The notes under the pieces are model-generated. The model searched no databases and was not told the DNA's origin. It worked only from the letters and a program-made list of their open reading frames with translations. A program made the translations under genes and the position numbers. Below are positions 23,380 through 31,586 of a DNA stretch of 39,037 nucleotides, one piece after another. Positions within the stretch are counted from its first letter, which is position 1, and the number at the start of each line of letters is the position of its first letter. The stretch comes from Acidobacteriaceae bacterium (GTDB taxonomy: Bacteria > Acidobacteriota > Vicinamibacteria > Vicinamibacterales > CAVVIG01), in the NCBI GenBank assembly GCA_031274845.1, contig JAISPN010000209.1, positions 1-39,037 on the forward strand. Reading direction: 5' to 3'.

Positions 23380-24037
23380 AATTCCCGGCCCGGCGGGCCG
23401 ACTTGAAACCCTGCTCGACGAACCACGCCGTGATGCGGGCGTCTCGCCCGATGGGCTCGTCCATCACGGCGTAGTCACCGGCATCCGCGCGGCGGTCGTC
23501 TTTGGCCATCCGCATCCGCAATTCGGCGGCACGATGCACACGAAGGCGACGTATCAAGCGGCGAAGGCGCTCGCGCGGATCGGCTGCGCGGTCTTGCGCT
23601 TCAACTTCCGCGGCTGCGGATTGAGCGACGGATCGTTCGACGAGGGCGTTGGCGAACGCGCCGATTTCATCGCGGCGCTCGACTTCATGCACGCGCGCTA
23701 TCCCGAGGTTCCGCTCTGGGCGGCCGGTATGTCGTTTGGATCGTGGGTCGGCCTCACGGCCGGCGCGCACGATCCGCGCGTGTCGCTCCTGCTGGGCGTC
23801 GCCGCGCCCGTCAACAAATACGACTACAGCGCGGTGGCCGCCAGCGAGAAACCAAAGTTTTTCATTCACGGCGAACGTGACGAGATCTGTTCCCTGCACG
23901 AGATCCGCGAGTTCTACTCGCGCGCCGCCGAACCCAAGGAACTGGCGGTCATCGACGCCGCCGATCATCTCTTCGGCGGCAAGGTGAGCGAGGTCGCCGA
24001 CGCCGTTGAAGATCTGCTGGGAGATTGGAACGCCTGA
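23363..24037 (+). CDS. Alpha/beta hydrolase of the COG2945 type
   Basis: A second, shorter hydrolase of about 224 residues. Typical COG2945 features: FGHPHPQFGGTMHTK near the N-terminus, LRFNFRGCGLSDGSFDEG, the elbow AGMSFGSWVGL with the nucleophilic serine, FIHGERDEICS and the histidine in IDAADHLFGGK. I start it at ATG 23363 (MTALREIPG); a start 48 nt upstream is open but lies deeper in the previous gene. Substrate unknown. Ends in a TGATG overlap with the thiolase. Confidence 0.85.
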   Translation: MTALREIPGPAGRLETLLDEPRRDAGVSPDGLVHHGVVTGIRAAVVFGHPHPQFGGTMHTKATYQAAKALARIGCAVLRFNFRGCGLSDGSFDEGVGERADFIAALDFMHARYPEVPLWAAGMSFGSWVGLTAGAHDPRVSLLLGVAAPVNKYDYSAVAASEKPKFFIHGERDEICSLHEIREFYSRAAEPKELAVIDAADHLFGGKVSEVADAVEDLLGDWNA

Positions 24038-25206
24038 TGGACGAAGTGGTGATCGTAGCCGCGGCGAGAACACCGGTCGGCAAAGCGCCACACGGCGCAC
24101 TGCGCGGCGCTAGACCTGACGATCTTGCCGCCACCGTGATTGACGCCGTGCTCACGCGCGCGAGCGCCATCGCCCCCGGTGATGTGGACGATGTGGTGCT
24201 GGGGTGCGCGATGCCTGAAGCCGAACAAGGCCTCAACGTCGCGCGCATCGCGAGCCTTCGCGCGGGCGTGCCGGTGTCGGCATCCGCGATGACGATCAAC
24301 CGCTTCTGCGCCTCAGGCCTGCAAGCGATTGCCACGGCCGCGGACAGCATCCGCCTTGGACGCGCGCGCGTCGCCATTGCCGGAGGCACCGAGTCGATGA
24401 GCCTTATTCCGATGGGCGGTCACACGGTCGCGCCGAATCCCACGCTCATCGATCGCTATCCAGACGTGTATCTCAGCACCGGCCTTGTCGCCGAAACGCA
24501 CGCGCGCGAAGCAAACATCTCGCGCGACGAGCAGGATGCGTTCGCGCTGCGCAGCCACGAGCGCGCGATTCGCGCGATCGACGCGCATCTCTTCGACGAC
24601 GAAATCGTACCGGTCGCATCGAGAACCATCGCCGCTGGCACATCGACGATCGTCGAGACGATGCTGACGACCGACGAGGGGCCGCGACGCGATACCTCGC
24701 GCGACGCGCTGGCGAAATTGCGGCCGGCCTTCCGCGTGGATGGCAGCGTCACCGCCGGCAACTCGTCGCAAACAAGCGACGGCGCGGCCGCCGTGCTACT
24801 GACCTCCGCAACCGTCGCGCGCGAACAGGGTCTGGCACCGCTCGGCCGGTTTGTCGCGTACGCCGTCGCTGGCGTCGAACCGGAACGCTTCGGCCTCGGG
24901 CCTGTCCCCGCCATCCGCAAAGTGCTCGCGTGTGCCGGTCTCACGCTCGACGACATCGATCTCGTCGAGTTGAACGAAGCATTCGCGGCGCAGGTGCTCG
25001 CGTGCCTGCGAGAATTGCCGATCGATCCAGATCGATTGAACGTCAACGGCGGCGCCATCGCGCTCGGTCATCCGCTCGGCTGCACCGGCGCGCGTCTCAC
25101 GACGTCGCTACTCTACGAACTGAAGCGCCGGCACGGGCGCTACGGGATCGTGACGATGTGCGTGGGCGGCGGGATGGGGGCGGCGGGTATTTTCGAGAGA
25201 CTCTGA
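24037..25206 (+). CDS. fadA: Acetyl-CoA C-acyltransferase (thiolase, FadA type)
   Basis: Performs the final thiolytic step of beta-oxidation, releasing acetyl-CoA. All catalytic residues are visible in the 389-residue protein: nucleophile C91 in NRFCASGLQAI, H345 in ALGHPLGCTGAR and C375 in CVGGGMGAA. VELNEAFAAQVLA is also typical. ATG at 24037, overlapping the previous stop, gives the standard DEVVIVAAARTPVGK N-terminus. It lies between the FadN-type enzyme and an acyl-CoA dehydrogenase, an arrangement like the Bacillus fadN-fadA-fadE operon. Confidence 0.95.
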   Translation: MDEVVIVAAARTPVGKAPHGALRGARPDDLAATVIDAVLTRASAIAPGDVDDVVLGCAMPEAEQGLNVARIASLRAGVPVSASAMTINRFCASGLQAIATAADSIRLGRARVAIAGGTESMSLIPMGGHTVAPNPTLIDRYPDVYLSTGLVAETHAREANISRDEQDAFALRSHERAIRAIDAHLFDDEIVPVASRTIAAGTSTIVETMLTTDEGPRRDTSRDALAKLRPAFRVDGSVTAGNSSQTSDGAAAVLLTSATVAREQGLAPLGRFVAYAVAGVEPERFGLGPVPAIRKVLACAGLTLDDIDLVELNEAFAAQVLACLRELPIDPDRLNVNGGAIALGHPLGCTGARLTTSLLYELKRRHGRYGIVTMCVGGGMGAAGIFERL

Positions 25207-26990
25207 TGACGAACACCGACACACGTCTTCTTCGCGGCGGCGAATGGCTGCTCGCTTCGTCCACGCCTGCGGCCATCTTCACGCCGGAACAGCTCACGCC
25301 GGAACATCGGCTGATCGGCGACACGGTCGCGGCGTTCGTCAAAGAGCAAGTGCTTCCCAATCTCGACGCGCTCGAAGCGAAGGACTGGGCGCTGTCGCGG
25401 ACGTTGATTAGCCGCTGCGGCGAACTTGGACTCATCGGCGTCGATGTGCCCGAGGAATACGACGGCCTGCAACTCGACAAGACGACGTCGATGATCGTCA
25501 GCGAGCAGATGGCATCCGCCGCGTCGTTTGGTCCCACCTTTGGCGCGCAGACGAATCTTGCCGTCCTGCCGCTCGTGCTGTTTGGCACCACTGAACAGAA
25601 GCAGCGCTATCTACCCTCGCTCGTCTCGGGAACACTCGTCGGCGCGTACTGCCTCAGCGAATCCGGCTCCGGATCGGATGCGCTTGGCGCCCGCGCGCGC
25701 GCGATCCGTCAGCCGGACGGCAGCTTCGTGTTGAGCGGCGAGAAGATGTGGATCACAAACGGCGGCTTTGCCGATCTCTACATCGTGTTCGCAAAGGTCG
25801 ACGCGAACCCGGGCTCAACCTCCGGCCCGCTCTTCAGCGCCTTCATCGTCGAACGGGCGTTTCCCGGTGTGTCGAGCGGCGCCGAAGAACACAAGATGGG
25901 GCTGCACGGCTCGTCGACGACCCCGGTCATTCTTCAGGATGTGCGCGTGCCCGCCGCGAATCTGCTCGGCGAGGTCGGCAAGGGACACAAGATCGCGTTC
26001 AACGTGCTCAACTTCGCGCGGTTCAAGCTTGGCGCGATGTGCGTGGGCGGCGCGCGTCACGCGATTGGCGAAGCCGCGCGCTACGCGCGCGAGCGGCATC
26101 AGTTCGGGCAACCGATTGCGTCGTTTGGCGCCATCAAGCACAAGCTCGGCGAGATGGTCGCGCGCACCTACGCGGCTGAAAGCCTCACCTACCGGACGAT
26201 CGGCCAGATCGATGCGCGCGTGGCGGGCGCCACAGGTGATGCGGAAGCCGCGGCCGCGCTTGCGGCGTTTGAGGAGTACGCCGTTGAAGCGTCGATTGCG
26301 AAAGTGGCCGGCAGCGAGACGCTCGATTTCGTGCTCGACGAGAACATCCAGATTCACGGCGGCAACGGATTCGTGCGCGACTACCCGGCCGAACGTCATT
26401 ACCGCGACGCGCGCGTAAACCGCATCTTCGAAGGCACGAACGAGATCAATCGCCTGCTGATTCCGGGGATGCTCGCGCGCCGCGCCATGAAGGGCGACAT
26501 CGCGATCATCGCGGCGGCCAAGGCGCTGCAGGACGAACTGCTTGGCGGCGGGAACGCGCCATCACCAATCGACGATCCGCTCGAAGAGAGCGCGCGCGTA
26601 GTGACGGCGCTGAAGAAAACATCACTGCTCGTGCTGGGGCTGGCGATGCAAACGTATCGGGAGCGGCTGACCGACGAGCAGGAAGTGCTGATCCATCTCG
26701 CCGACATGCTGATCGACACCTACGCCGCCGACAGCGCCGTGCTGCGCGCGCAGGCGGCCGGCGCCCGGCAGCCTCTCCACGCGATTGCCGCGCGCGTCTT
26801 CGTCAACGACGCCGCGCAACGCGTGGAAATCGCGGCTCGTCAAGCGCTCGCCACCATCAGCGAAGGCGATCTGCTGCGAACGAGCCTCGCCGCGCTGAAG
26901 CGCCTGCTGCGGCACACACCCGTGAACGCCACGGCGCTCCGCCGGGAACTTGCCGACGCCGCCGTCGCCAAAGGTGGTTGGCCGTTGTAG
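25206..26990 (+). CDS. fadE: Acyl-CoA dehydrogenase (FadE/VLCAD-like)
   Basis: A flavoenzyme for the first, FAD-dependent step of beta-oxidation. The 594 residues comprise the usual acyl-CoA dehydrogenase core (about 25-410) and a C-terminal helical extension of ~180 residues, as in VLCAD and Bacillus FadE. Core motifs: YCLSESGSGSDALG, GEKMWITNGGFADLY, RHQFGQPIASFGAIKHKL, QIHGGNGFVRDYPAERHYRDAR and IFEGTNEINRLL with the catalytic glutamate region. The ATG overlaps the thiolase stop (TGATG). A much longer in-frame opening exists upstream within the thiolase but has no family similarity. Last gene of the operon. Confidence 0.94.
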   Translation: MTNTDTRLLRGGEWLLASSTPAAIFTPEQLTPEHRLIGDTVAAFVKEQVLPNLDALEAKDWALSRTLISRCGELGLIGVDVPEEYDGLQLDKTTSMIVSEQMASAASFGPTFGAQTNLAVLPLVLFGTTEQKQRYLPSLVSGTLVGAYCLSESGSGSDALGARARAIRQPDGSFVLSGEKMWITNGGFADLYIVFAKVDANPGSTSGPLFSAFIVERAFPGVSSGAEEHKMGLHGSSTTPVILQDVRVPAANLLGEVGKGHKIAFNVLNFARFKLGAMCVGGARHAIGEAARYARERHQFGQPIASFGAIKHKLGEMVARTYAAESLTYRTIGQIDARVAGATGDAEAAAALAAFEEYAVEASIAKVAGSETLDFVLDENIQIHGGNGFVRDYPAERHYRDARVNRIFEGTNEINRLLIPGMLARRAMKGDIAIIAAAKALQDELLGGGNAPSPIDDPLEESARVVTALKKTSLLVLGLAMQTYRERLTDEQEVLIHLADMLIDTYAADSAVLRAQAAGARQPLHAIAARVFVNDAAQRVEIAARQALATISEGDLLRTSLAALKRLLRHTPVNATALRRELADAAVAKGGWPL

Positions 26991-26998
26991 CTATGACA

Positions 26999-27012
26999 CC
27001 TCAAATGAGGTT
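26999..27012. terminator. Small hairpin between convergent fadE and AraC-type genes
   Basis: ACCTC and GAGGT form a 5-bp perfect stem with an AAAT loop, in the 24-nt gap between two converging stops. A TTGTT run follows on the plus side. Short and without a strong U-tract, so a weak bidirectional terminator at best. Confidence 0.35.
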
Positions 27013-27014
27013 GT

Positions 27015-28652
27015 TCAGGATACGGCCAGCCGGCGATAGATGCGGGGCGTCATGCCGGTGACGCGTCTGAAGGTGGCAGCGAAGTGCTTCTCGCTCGAGA
27101 AGCCGCACGTCGCCGAGACATCCGCATGATTGAAGCGCGGGTCGACAAGAAGCTGCCGGGCTCTGGCAATTCGCCGCAGGATGACGAACTGGTGCGGCGT
27201 CAGGTTGGTGGTCGCCTGAAACCGGGCGATGAACTGCGAGCGCGCCATCCCGACCACGCCAGAGAGTTCGGCGATGCGCATGTTGAACGCGAGATGTTCA
27301 GCGATGTAGTCGGCGATGAGGCGGATCTCTCTGGAGTTGAGCGGCACGGCTCGAAACGTGGCGCGCCGGGAGTGGCGGCTCGAGTAGTTCGCCAGCAGAT
27401 GTGCCGCCAGCGCGTGCGACAGATAATCCATCTTGAGCTGGTTGCCTGACGTCGGCTCGCCGAGCGCCCGCCTCACCGAGGCCATCATCCGCTGCAACAC
27501 CGGATCGGTGAACCCGAACACGGTCTGGATATCGCGAGGCCCGCCTGCATCAAACAATTCCTCGCGGACTTTGTCGATCACCGGTTGCCGCAGGTAGATG
27601 TGCAGCGCTTGCACCGGGGTTGGAATTTCATCGTGGGCCGCATCGCCCGCGCCGGTGGTCGAGATGGCGTACTCCGGCAGGGCGTGCGTGTGGATGCCGG
27701 CGCTGCTGGTGCGCTGGAGTTCGAGCGGAGAAAACGCCATCGCGAGCCAGACGGCCGGAACCGCGCCGAAGATCGCCGCGTGCGGAGATTCGTCCGTGAC
27801 GGCGGCAAAAAGATCCGTCCATCCCCGCCCCTCGCTGGACGCCATTATGCGGACACGGTCGTTCACCGTCAGGGACGTTTGGTCCAACTGGAACTCCGGC
27901 GAGGCCGGAACGTGGCCATGCTTGACAGCCTGCTGTCCCACACCGTCGATAGACGCGTACAGTTGTATTTGCCGCCGGGCAGGTTGCAACAACCGCTCAG
28001 TGCCATGCAGGGACACATCCGGCATGATTTCCCGCGACAGAATTTTTGCGCGGTACGCAAGCGGCGTCACCTTCAGGAAGGGGCGCGTGACCGTGCCGAG
28101 ATGGGAGGCGCTGACGAAGCCGCACTGCGCCGCAATCTCCGCGATGCTCAAATCCCGGTACGCGAGCAGCGCCTTCGCGCGGTCGACCCGGATCTCGGTG
28201 ATCACCCGTTGCACCGTCACGCCAGTGGTGGCTTTGAACCGACGGAGAAACGTCATGCGGCTCATGTTGAGATACCGCGCCAGCTCCTCGATCGTGATCG
28301 CGCGCGAAAGATGAGCCTCGATGTATTCGTACAGCAGGAAGGCGTGCCGCGCGGTCAGACCAACCGCAACCGACGCCAAGGGTTGCACGAACTCGACATC
28401 GGCAATCTTGCGCTGCAGCACATGAGCCGCAACGGCACGGCACAGAAATTTGGCCGACGCGCTATCCGGAGATTCGCGTAACGCCCGCCTGAGCGATCTG
28501 AGGAGCGACAGCAATCCCCGATCGGCGAGCGAGAGCGCCGATGGCAACGTGACCTGCCTGACGAACCCTTTTCCGTAAATGCGCTCGGCAACCTCTGCAA
28601 GCACGGATGCCGGCAGAACCGCGCGCACATCAAACAATCTGCGTCCCTGCAC
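27015..28652 (-). CDS. Tandem AraC-type regulator (two AraC DNA-binding domains in one chain)
   Basis: A 545-residue regulator made of two related halves. Half 1 has a helical linker (about 10-90) and an AraC HTH domain (about 102-203, ITIEELARYLNMSRMTFLRRF and IAEIAAQCGFVSASHL). Half 2 has a beta-rich, cupin-like sensor (about 210-335), a matching helical linker and a second HTH domain (about 442-545, MRIAELSGVVGMARSQFIARF and VSATCGFSSEKHF). SLRRALRE in half 1 parallels SVRRALGE in half 2, and AVAAHVL parallels ALAAHLL. Half 1 lacks the sensor. Start is GTG after AAGGACAAGG; a stop lies only 14 codons upstream. It could have arisen by fusion of adjacent genes. Targets and ligand are unknown; the fad operon or its own AT-rich upstream repeats are candidates. 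Confidence 0.85.
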   Translation of the reverse strand: MQGRRLFDVRAVLPASVLAEVAERIYGKGFVRQVTLPSALSLADRGLLSLLRSLRRALRESPDSASAKFLCRAVAAHVLQRKIADVEFVQPLASVAVGLTARHAFLLYEYIEAHLSRAITIEELARYLNMSRMTFLRRFKATTGVTVQRVITEIRVDRAKALLAYRDLSIAEIAAQCGFVSASHLGTVTRPFLKVTPLAYRAKILSREIMPDVSLHGTERLLQPARRQIQLYASIDGVGQQAVKHGHVPASPEFQLDQTSLTVNDRVRIMASSEGRGWTDLFAAVTDESPHAAIFGAVPAVWLAMAFSPLELQRTSSAGIHTHALPEYAISTTGAGDAAHDEIPTPVQALHIYLRQPVIDKVREELFDAGGPRDIQTVFGFTDPVLQRMMASVRRALGEPTSGNQLKMDYLSHALAAHLLANYSSRHSRRATFRAVPLNSREIRLIADYIAEHLAFNMRIAELSGVVGMARSQFIARFQATTNLTPHQFVILRRIARARQLLVDPRFNHADVSATCGFSSEKHFAATFRRVTGMTPRIYRRLAVS

Positions 28653-28687
28653 TGTGCGCAGCCTTGTCCTTTTATCGAAGATGCACT

Positions 28688-28713
28688 GAGTGGTTCAAAA
28701 AAGAACTGCACTC
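28688..28713. promoter_or_regulatory. Inverted repeat with A6 loop upstream of the AraC-type gene
   Basis: GAGTGGTTC and GAACTGCACTC pair (five plus four base pairs with a 2-nt bulge) around AAAAAA. It lies 36-61 nt upstream of the GTG start, in the presumed leader or operator region. A TGCACT direct repeat (28682 and 28707) overlaps it. Function is inferred only from position. Confidence 0.35.
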
Positions 28714-28714
28714 A

Positions 28715-28748
28715 TTTTATCAATATAATGATGCTTTTAATCAATATA
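28715..28748. promoter_or_regulatory. Direct repeats TTTTA(A)TCAATATA spaced 21 bp: possible AraC-family operator
   Basis: Two near-identical AT-rich repeats; their shared ATCAATATA cores begin at 28719 and 28740, exactly 21 bp apart. Two half-sites on the same face, about two helical turns apart, is the classic arrangement for AraC-family dimers. They lie 60-100 nt upstream of the tandem AraC gene and about 120-150 nt upstream of the DUF1684 gene. On the minus strand they contain TTGATT and TATATT/TAAAAT, so they may overlap the AraC gene's own promoter. The region is strikingly AT-rich for this genome. Confidence 0.5.
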
Positions 28749-28866
28749 GATATTTTACGTCTAATCTTCAAGCGATATGACATTGAGCCAATAACGGGAA
28801 TAGAAATATCCCTAATCACCAGATGCCCAGATCGCCCAATGACCACCCCGCGGAGACCGTTTTAAA

Positions 28867-29475
28867 ATGAACAGCGTGAAAACCTGCTCAGTGTTGTTCG
28901 CCGTGGTGCTCGCGTTGACGGCGGCGTGCGGCAACAAACCGCCGGACGATCCGGCGGACTACGCCACGAAAATCGCCGCCGGGCGCGCAGCCAAGGATGA
29001 GGAGTTCCAGCGATCGAACGATCCGATTCCCCCGGATCGGAAGGCGCAGTTCCTGCCCCTCGCGTACTTCTCCATCGATCCGGCCTACAACATCGTCGCC
29101 GCGCTCGAAGAATCGCCGGACAGACCGTCGCTGATGATGCCGACCTCGAGCGGTCAGCTGCGCCGCATGTTCCGGATCGGCACGCTCCGATTCACGCTCA
29201 AGGGGCAGCCGATGACGCTCGGCGCGTTTACCGAAGGCGATCTCAACACGCTCTTCGTGCCGTTCAGCGATCTCACAAGCGGCACCGAAACCTACGCCGC
29301 CGGACGCTTCCTCGATCTGAAACGGACCGGCACGAACATCTACGAGCTCGATTTCAACCGCGCCTATATTCCGTACTGCTACTACAACGCGACGTTCGAG
29401 TGTCCCTACCCTCCCGCGGAGAATCGCCTGAAGGTCGCGATTCGCGCCGGCGAGCGCATGAAGCCGTCCGCCTGA
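28867..29475 (+). CDS. DUF1684 family lipoprotein
   Basis: A 202-residue protein with a lipoprotein signal (about 1-21; ALTAAC, the cysteine at about 21 would be lipidated, although the lipobox has Thr at -3). The DUF1684 domain is well conserved: FLPLAYFSIDPAYN, RIGTLRFTLKGQPMTL, TLFVPFSDLTSGTETYAAGRFLDL, LDFNRAYIPYCYYNATFECPYPPAENRL. The two late cysteines are typical of the family. Function is unknown. A GGAG lies 11 nt before the ATG. It overlaps the HAD gene as TGATG and so shares its transcript. Confidence 0.9.
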   Translation: MNSVKTCSVLFAVVLALTAACGNKPPDDPADYATKIAAGRAAKDEEFQRSNDPIPPDRKAQFLPLAYFSIDPAYNIVAALEESPDRPSLMMPTSSGQLRRMFRIGTLRFTLKGQPMTLGAFTEGDLNTLFVPFSDLTSGTETYAAGRFLDLKRTGTNIYELDFNRAYIPYCYYNATFECPYPPAENRLKVAIRAGERMKPSA

Positions 29476-30149
29476 TGATTCGCGCTGTCATCTTCGATTT
29501 CGACGGCGTCCTCGCGAACAGCGAGCCGCTGCACTTCCGTGCGTTTCGCGACGTCCTCGCCACGCGCGGCATCACGCTCAGCGAACGCGCCTACTACGAA
29601 CGCTATCTCGGCTTCGACGATGTCGGGGCGTTTCAGGCGATTAGTCACGACGCTGGCGCGCCGTTTGACGGCAAGACCATCACCGCGCTCGTCGCAGAGA
29701 AAGCGGGACATCTCGAAGCGCTCGAACGTGAGGGATCGGTGCTCTTCCCTGGCGCGCGTGACGCCGTCATGCGGATGGCCGCCTTTGGACCGATTGCGAT
29801 TGCCTCCGGCGCGCTCCGCGGCGAAATTGAACGCGTGCTCGTCCGCGAGCAGCTCGCCGCGATGTTTCCCGTCATCGTCGCGGCCGAGGACACGCCGTCA
29901 AGCAAACCCGATCCCGCGCCGTACCGCCTCGCCGTCGAACGCCTCGGACACCACGCTGGCATCACGCTCGCGCCCGAGGAATGCGTCGCCGTTGAAGACT
30001 CACGATGGGGACTGGTATCAGCGCGCGATGCCGGCCTTCACACCATCGGCATCACGCACAGCTACCCGGCCGAAGAACTGCAATCCGCCGCAGACTCTCT
30101 GATCGCCCACCTCGATCAACTCGACGCGCACCTGCTCCATCGCCTGTAG
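29475..30149 (+). CDS. HAD family phosphatase (beta-phosphoglucomutase-like)
   Basis: A Mg-dependent haloacid dehalogenase superfamily enzyme of 224 residues. Motif I is FDFDGVLANSEP with the nucleophile and acid aspartates; a helical cap follows (about 17-85). IAIASGAL is motif II, SSKPDPAPYRLAVERLG carries the motif III lysine and VAVEDSRWGL motif IV. The closest style is the PGMB/phosphoglycolate phosphatase group, but the substrate is undecided. I start at ATG 29475, which overlaps the DUF1684 stop; longer in-frame starts upstream lie inside that gene. Confidence 0.9.
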   Translation: MIRAVIFDFDGVLANSEPLHFRAFRDVLATRGITLSERAYYERYLGFDDVGAFQAISHDAGAPFDGKTITALVAEKAGHLEALEREGSVLFPGARDAVMRMAAFGPIAIASGALRGEIERVLVREQLAAMFPVIVAAEDTPSSKPDPAPYRLAVERLGHHAGITLAPEECVAVEDSRWGLVSARDAGLHTIGITHSYPAEELQSAADSLIAHLDQLDAHLLHRL

Positions 30150-30155
30150 CAGGCG
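30141..30155 (+). terminator. Hairpin centred on the HAD stop codon
   Basis: CGCCTG and CAGGCG form a perfect 6-bp stem with the TAG stop codon as its 3-nt loop. There is no U-tract after it, so it may act as a weak terminator or protect the 3' end of the DUF1684-HAD mRNA. Confidence 0.35.
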
Positions 30156-30185
30156 CAGACCAAGAGCGCTGCGGGACTTGACCGG

Positions 30186-31571
30186 TTACGCGCCGGATTT
30201 TCCGACTTTGGCGATTTCTTCGTACAGCACGGCTGATGCGACGATGCCGTTGTGGAAGTTGGAGATGTCCAGCTTCTCGTTTGGCGCGTGCGCGTTTTCG
30301 TCGGGGAGGCCGACGCCGAAGAGCACGGAGGGGAGGCCCAGTTCTTCCTGAAACGTCGACACAACCGGAATCGATCCGCCTTCGCGCGTGAAGATGGGCG
30401 CGCGGCCAAACCCCTGCTCGATCGCGCGGCCCGCGGCCTGCACATAGGGATGATCGAACGAGGTCATCCACGGCTTGCCGCCTTGCATCCGCGTGACCGT
30501 CACCTCGACCGACTTCGGCGCGTTCTTCTCGACATACGCCTGAAACAGATCCGCAATCTTGTTCGGGTCCTGATCGGGGACTAGCCGCATGCTGATCTTC
30601 GCCATCGCCACCGCCGGCAGGACGGTCTTCGCCCCTTCGCCAGTAAAGCCCGAGAGAAGGCCGTTCACTTCGAGCGTGGGACGCGCCCAGGTTCGTTCGA
30701 GCGTGCTGTAGCCGGTCTCGCCAAACAGCTTGGGAATCCCGAAGTCTTTCCGGTACGTCTTCTCGTTGAACGGCAACTGCGCCCACGCGTTCCGCTCCGC
30801 CTCCTGCAACGGACGGACATCGTCATAGAAACCAGGAATCCTGATGCGGCCGCTGCGATCTTTCATGCCGTCGATGAGCTGCGCCATGGCAAACGCGGGA
30901 TTGATGACGGCGCCACCAAACGATCCCGAGTGCAGGTCGGTGTTGCTGCCGCGAAAATCGATCTGGAGGTAGACGAGGCCGCGCAGGCCGTAGCAGATCG
31001 ACGGCACGCCACGCGCGAACATCGGCGAATCGGAGATGACGACGACATCGGCGGCAAGCAGCGCCTTGTTGGCGCGAACGAACTCGTCCAGATGCTCGCT
31101 GCCAACTTCTTCCTCGCCTTCGAGAAGGATCTTGATGTTGACCGGCAGGCGGCCATTCTGTGTGAGGTGCGCCTCGATCGCCTTGAGGTGCATGAACACC
31201 TGACCTTTGTCGTCGGCGGAGCCGCGCGCGTAGATTTCGCCGTCGCGAATCGTCGCCTCGAACGGCGGCGACTGCCACAGATCCAGCGGATCGACCGGCT
31301 GCACGTCGTAGTGGCCGTAGAAGAGAATCGTCGGCGCGCCCTCGGCGCCCATCCACTCGCCGTAGACAACCGGATGCCCCGGCGTCTCGATGAGCCTGAC
31401 GCCTTGTAGTCCGATGCGCGTCATCTCGCCGCCGCACCACTCGGCGCAACGGCGCACGTCGGCCGCGTGCTCGGGCAACGCGCTGATGCTTGGAATCGCA
31501 AGCAGCGCTTTCAGTTCGTCAAGGTAACGGTCGCGATTGACCTGAATGAAATCGATGACGTTGTTCATCAC
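30186..31571 (-). CDS. M20 family dipeptidase
   Basis: A di-zinc metallopeptidase of 461 residues in the PepV/CNDP-like M20 group, hydrolysing dipeptides. Metal-site motifs are visible: ILFYGHYDVQPVDP (His and the following Asp), YARGSADDKGQVFMHLKA (bridging Asp), LLEGEEEVGSEHL (general base and metal Glu), ISDSPMF and the late AHAPNEKLDISNFHNG. The dimerisation lid has LHSGSFGGAVINP. Two ATG codons in a row start it; AAGGAG lies 13 nt before the first. It follows the metallo-beta-lactamase-fold gene by 15 nt, so the three minus genes here probably form one transcript. Confidence 0.93.
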   Translation of the reverse strand: MMNNVIDFIQVNRDRYLDELKALLAIPSISALPEHAADVRRCAEWCGGEMTRIGLQGVRLIETPGHPVVYGEWMGAEGAPTILFYGHYDVQPVDPLDLWQSPPFEATIRDGEIYARGSADDKGQVFMHLKAIEAHLTQNGRLPVNIKILLEGEEEVGSEHLDEFVRANKALLAADVVVISDSPMFARGVPSICYGLRGLVYLQIDFRGSNTDLHSGSFGGAVINPAFAMAQLIDGMKDRSGRIRIPGFYDDVRPLQEAERNAWAQLPFNEKTYRKDFGIPKLFGETGYSTLERTWARPTLEVNGLLSGFTGEGAKTVLPAVAMAKISMRLVPDQDPNKIADLFQAYVEKNAPKSVEVTVTRMQGGKPWMTSFDHPYVQAAGRAIEQGFGRAPIFTREGGSIPVVSTFQEELGLPSVLFGVGLPDENAHAPNEKLDISNFHNGIVASAVLYEEIAKVGKSGA

Positions 31572-31586
31572 GGGATTCGGGCTCCT

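Noticed and set aside
24930..25205. Upstream in-frame extension of the acyl-CoA dehydrogenase
   Set aside because: It lies wholly in the thiolase gene, is Arg-rich, and the family N-terminus fits the ATG at 25206.
28796..28812. GGGAATAGAAATATCCC as a hairpin or operator before the DUF1684 gene
   Set aside because: Pairing is imperfect and short, and no matching copy was seen; reported only here.
28653..28866. AT-rich intergenic island as a tRNA or small RNA gene
   Set aside because: No cloverleaf or strong terminator could be made out; the visible structure is better described as repeats and a weak inverted repeat.
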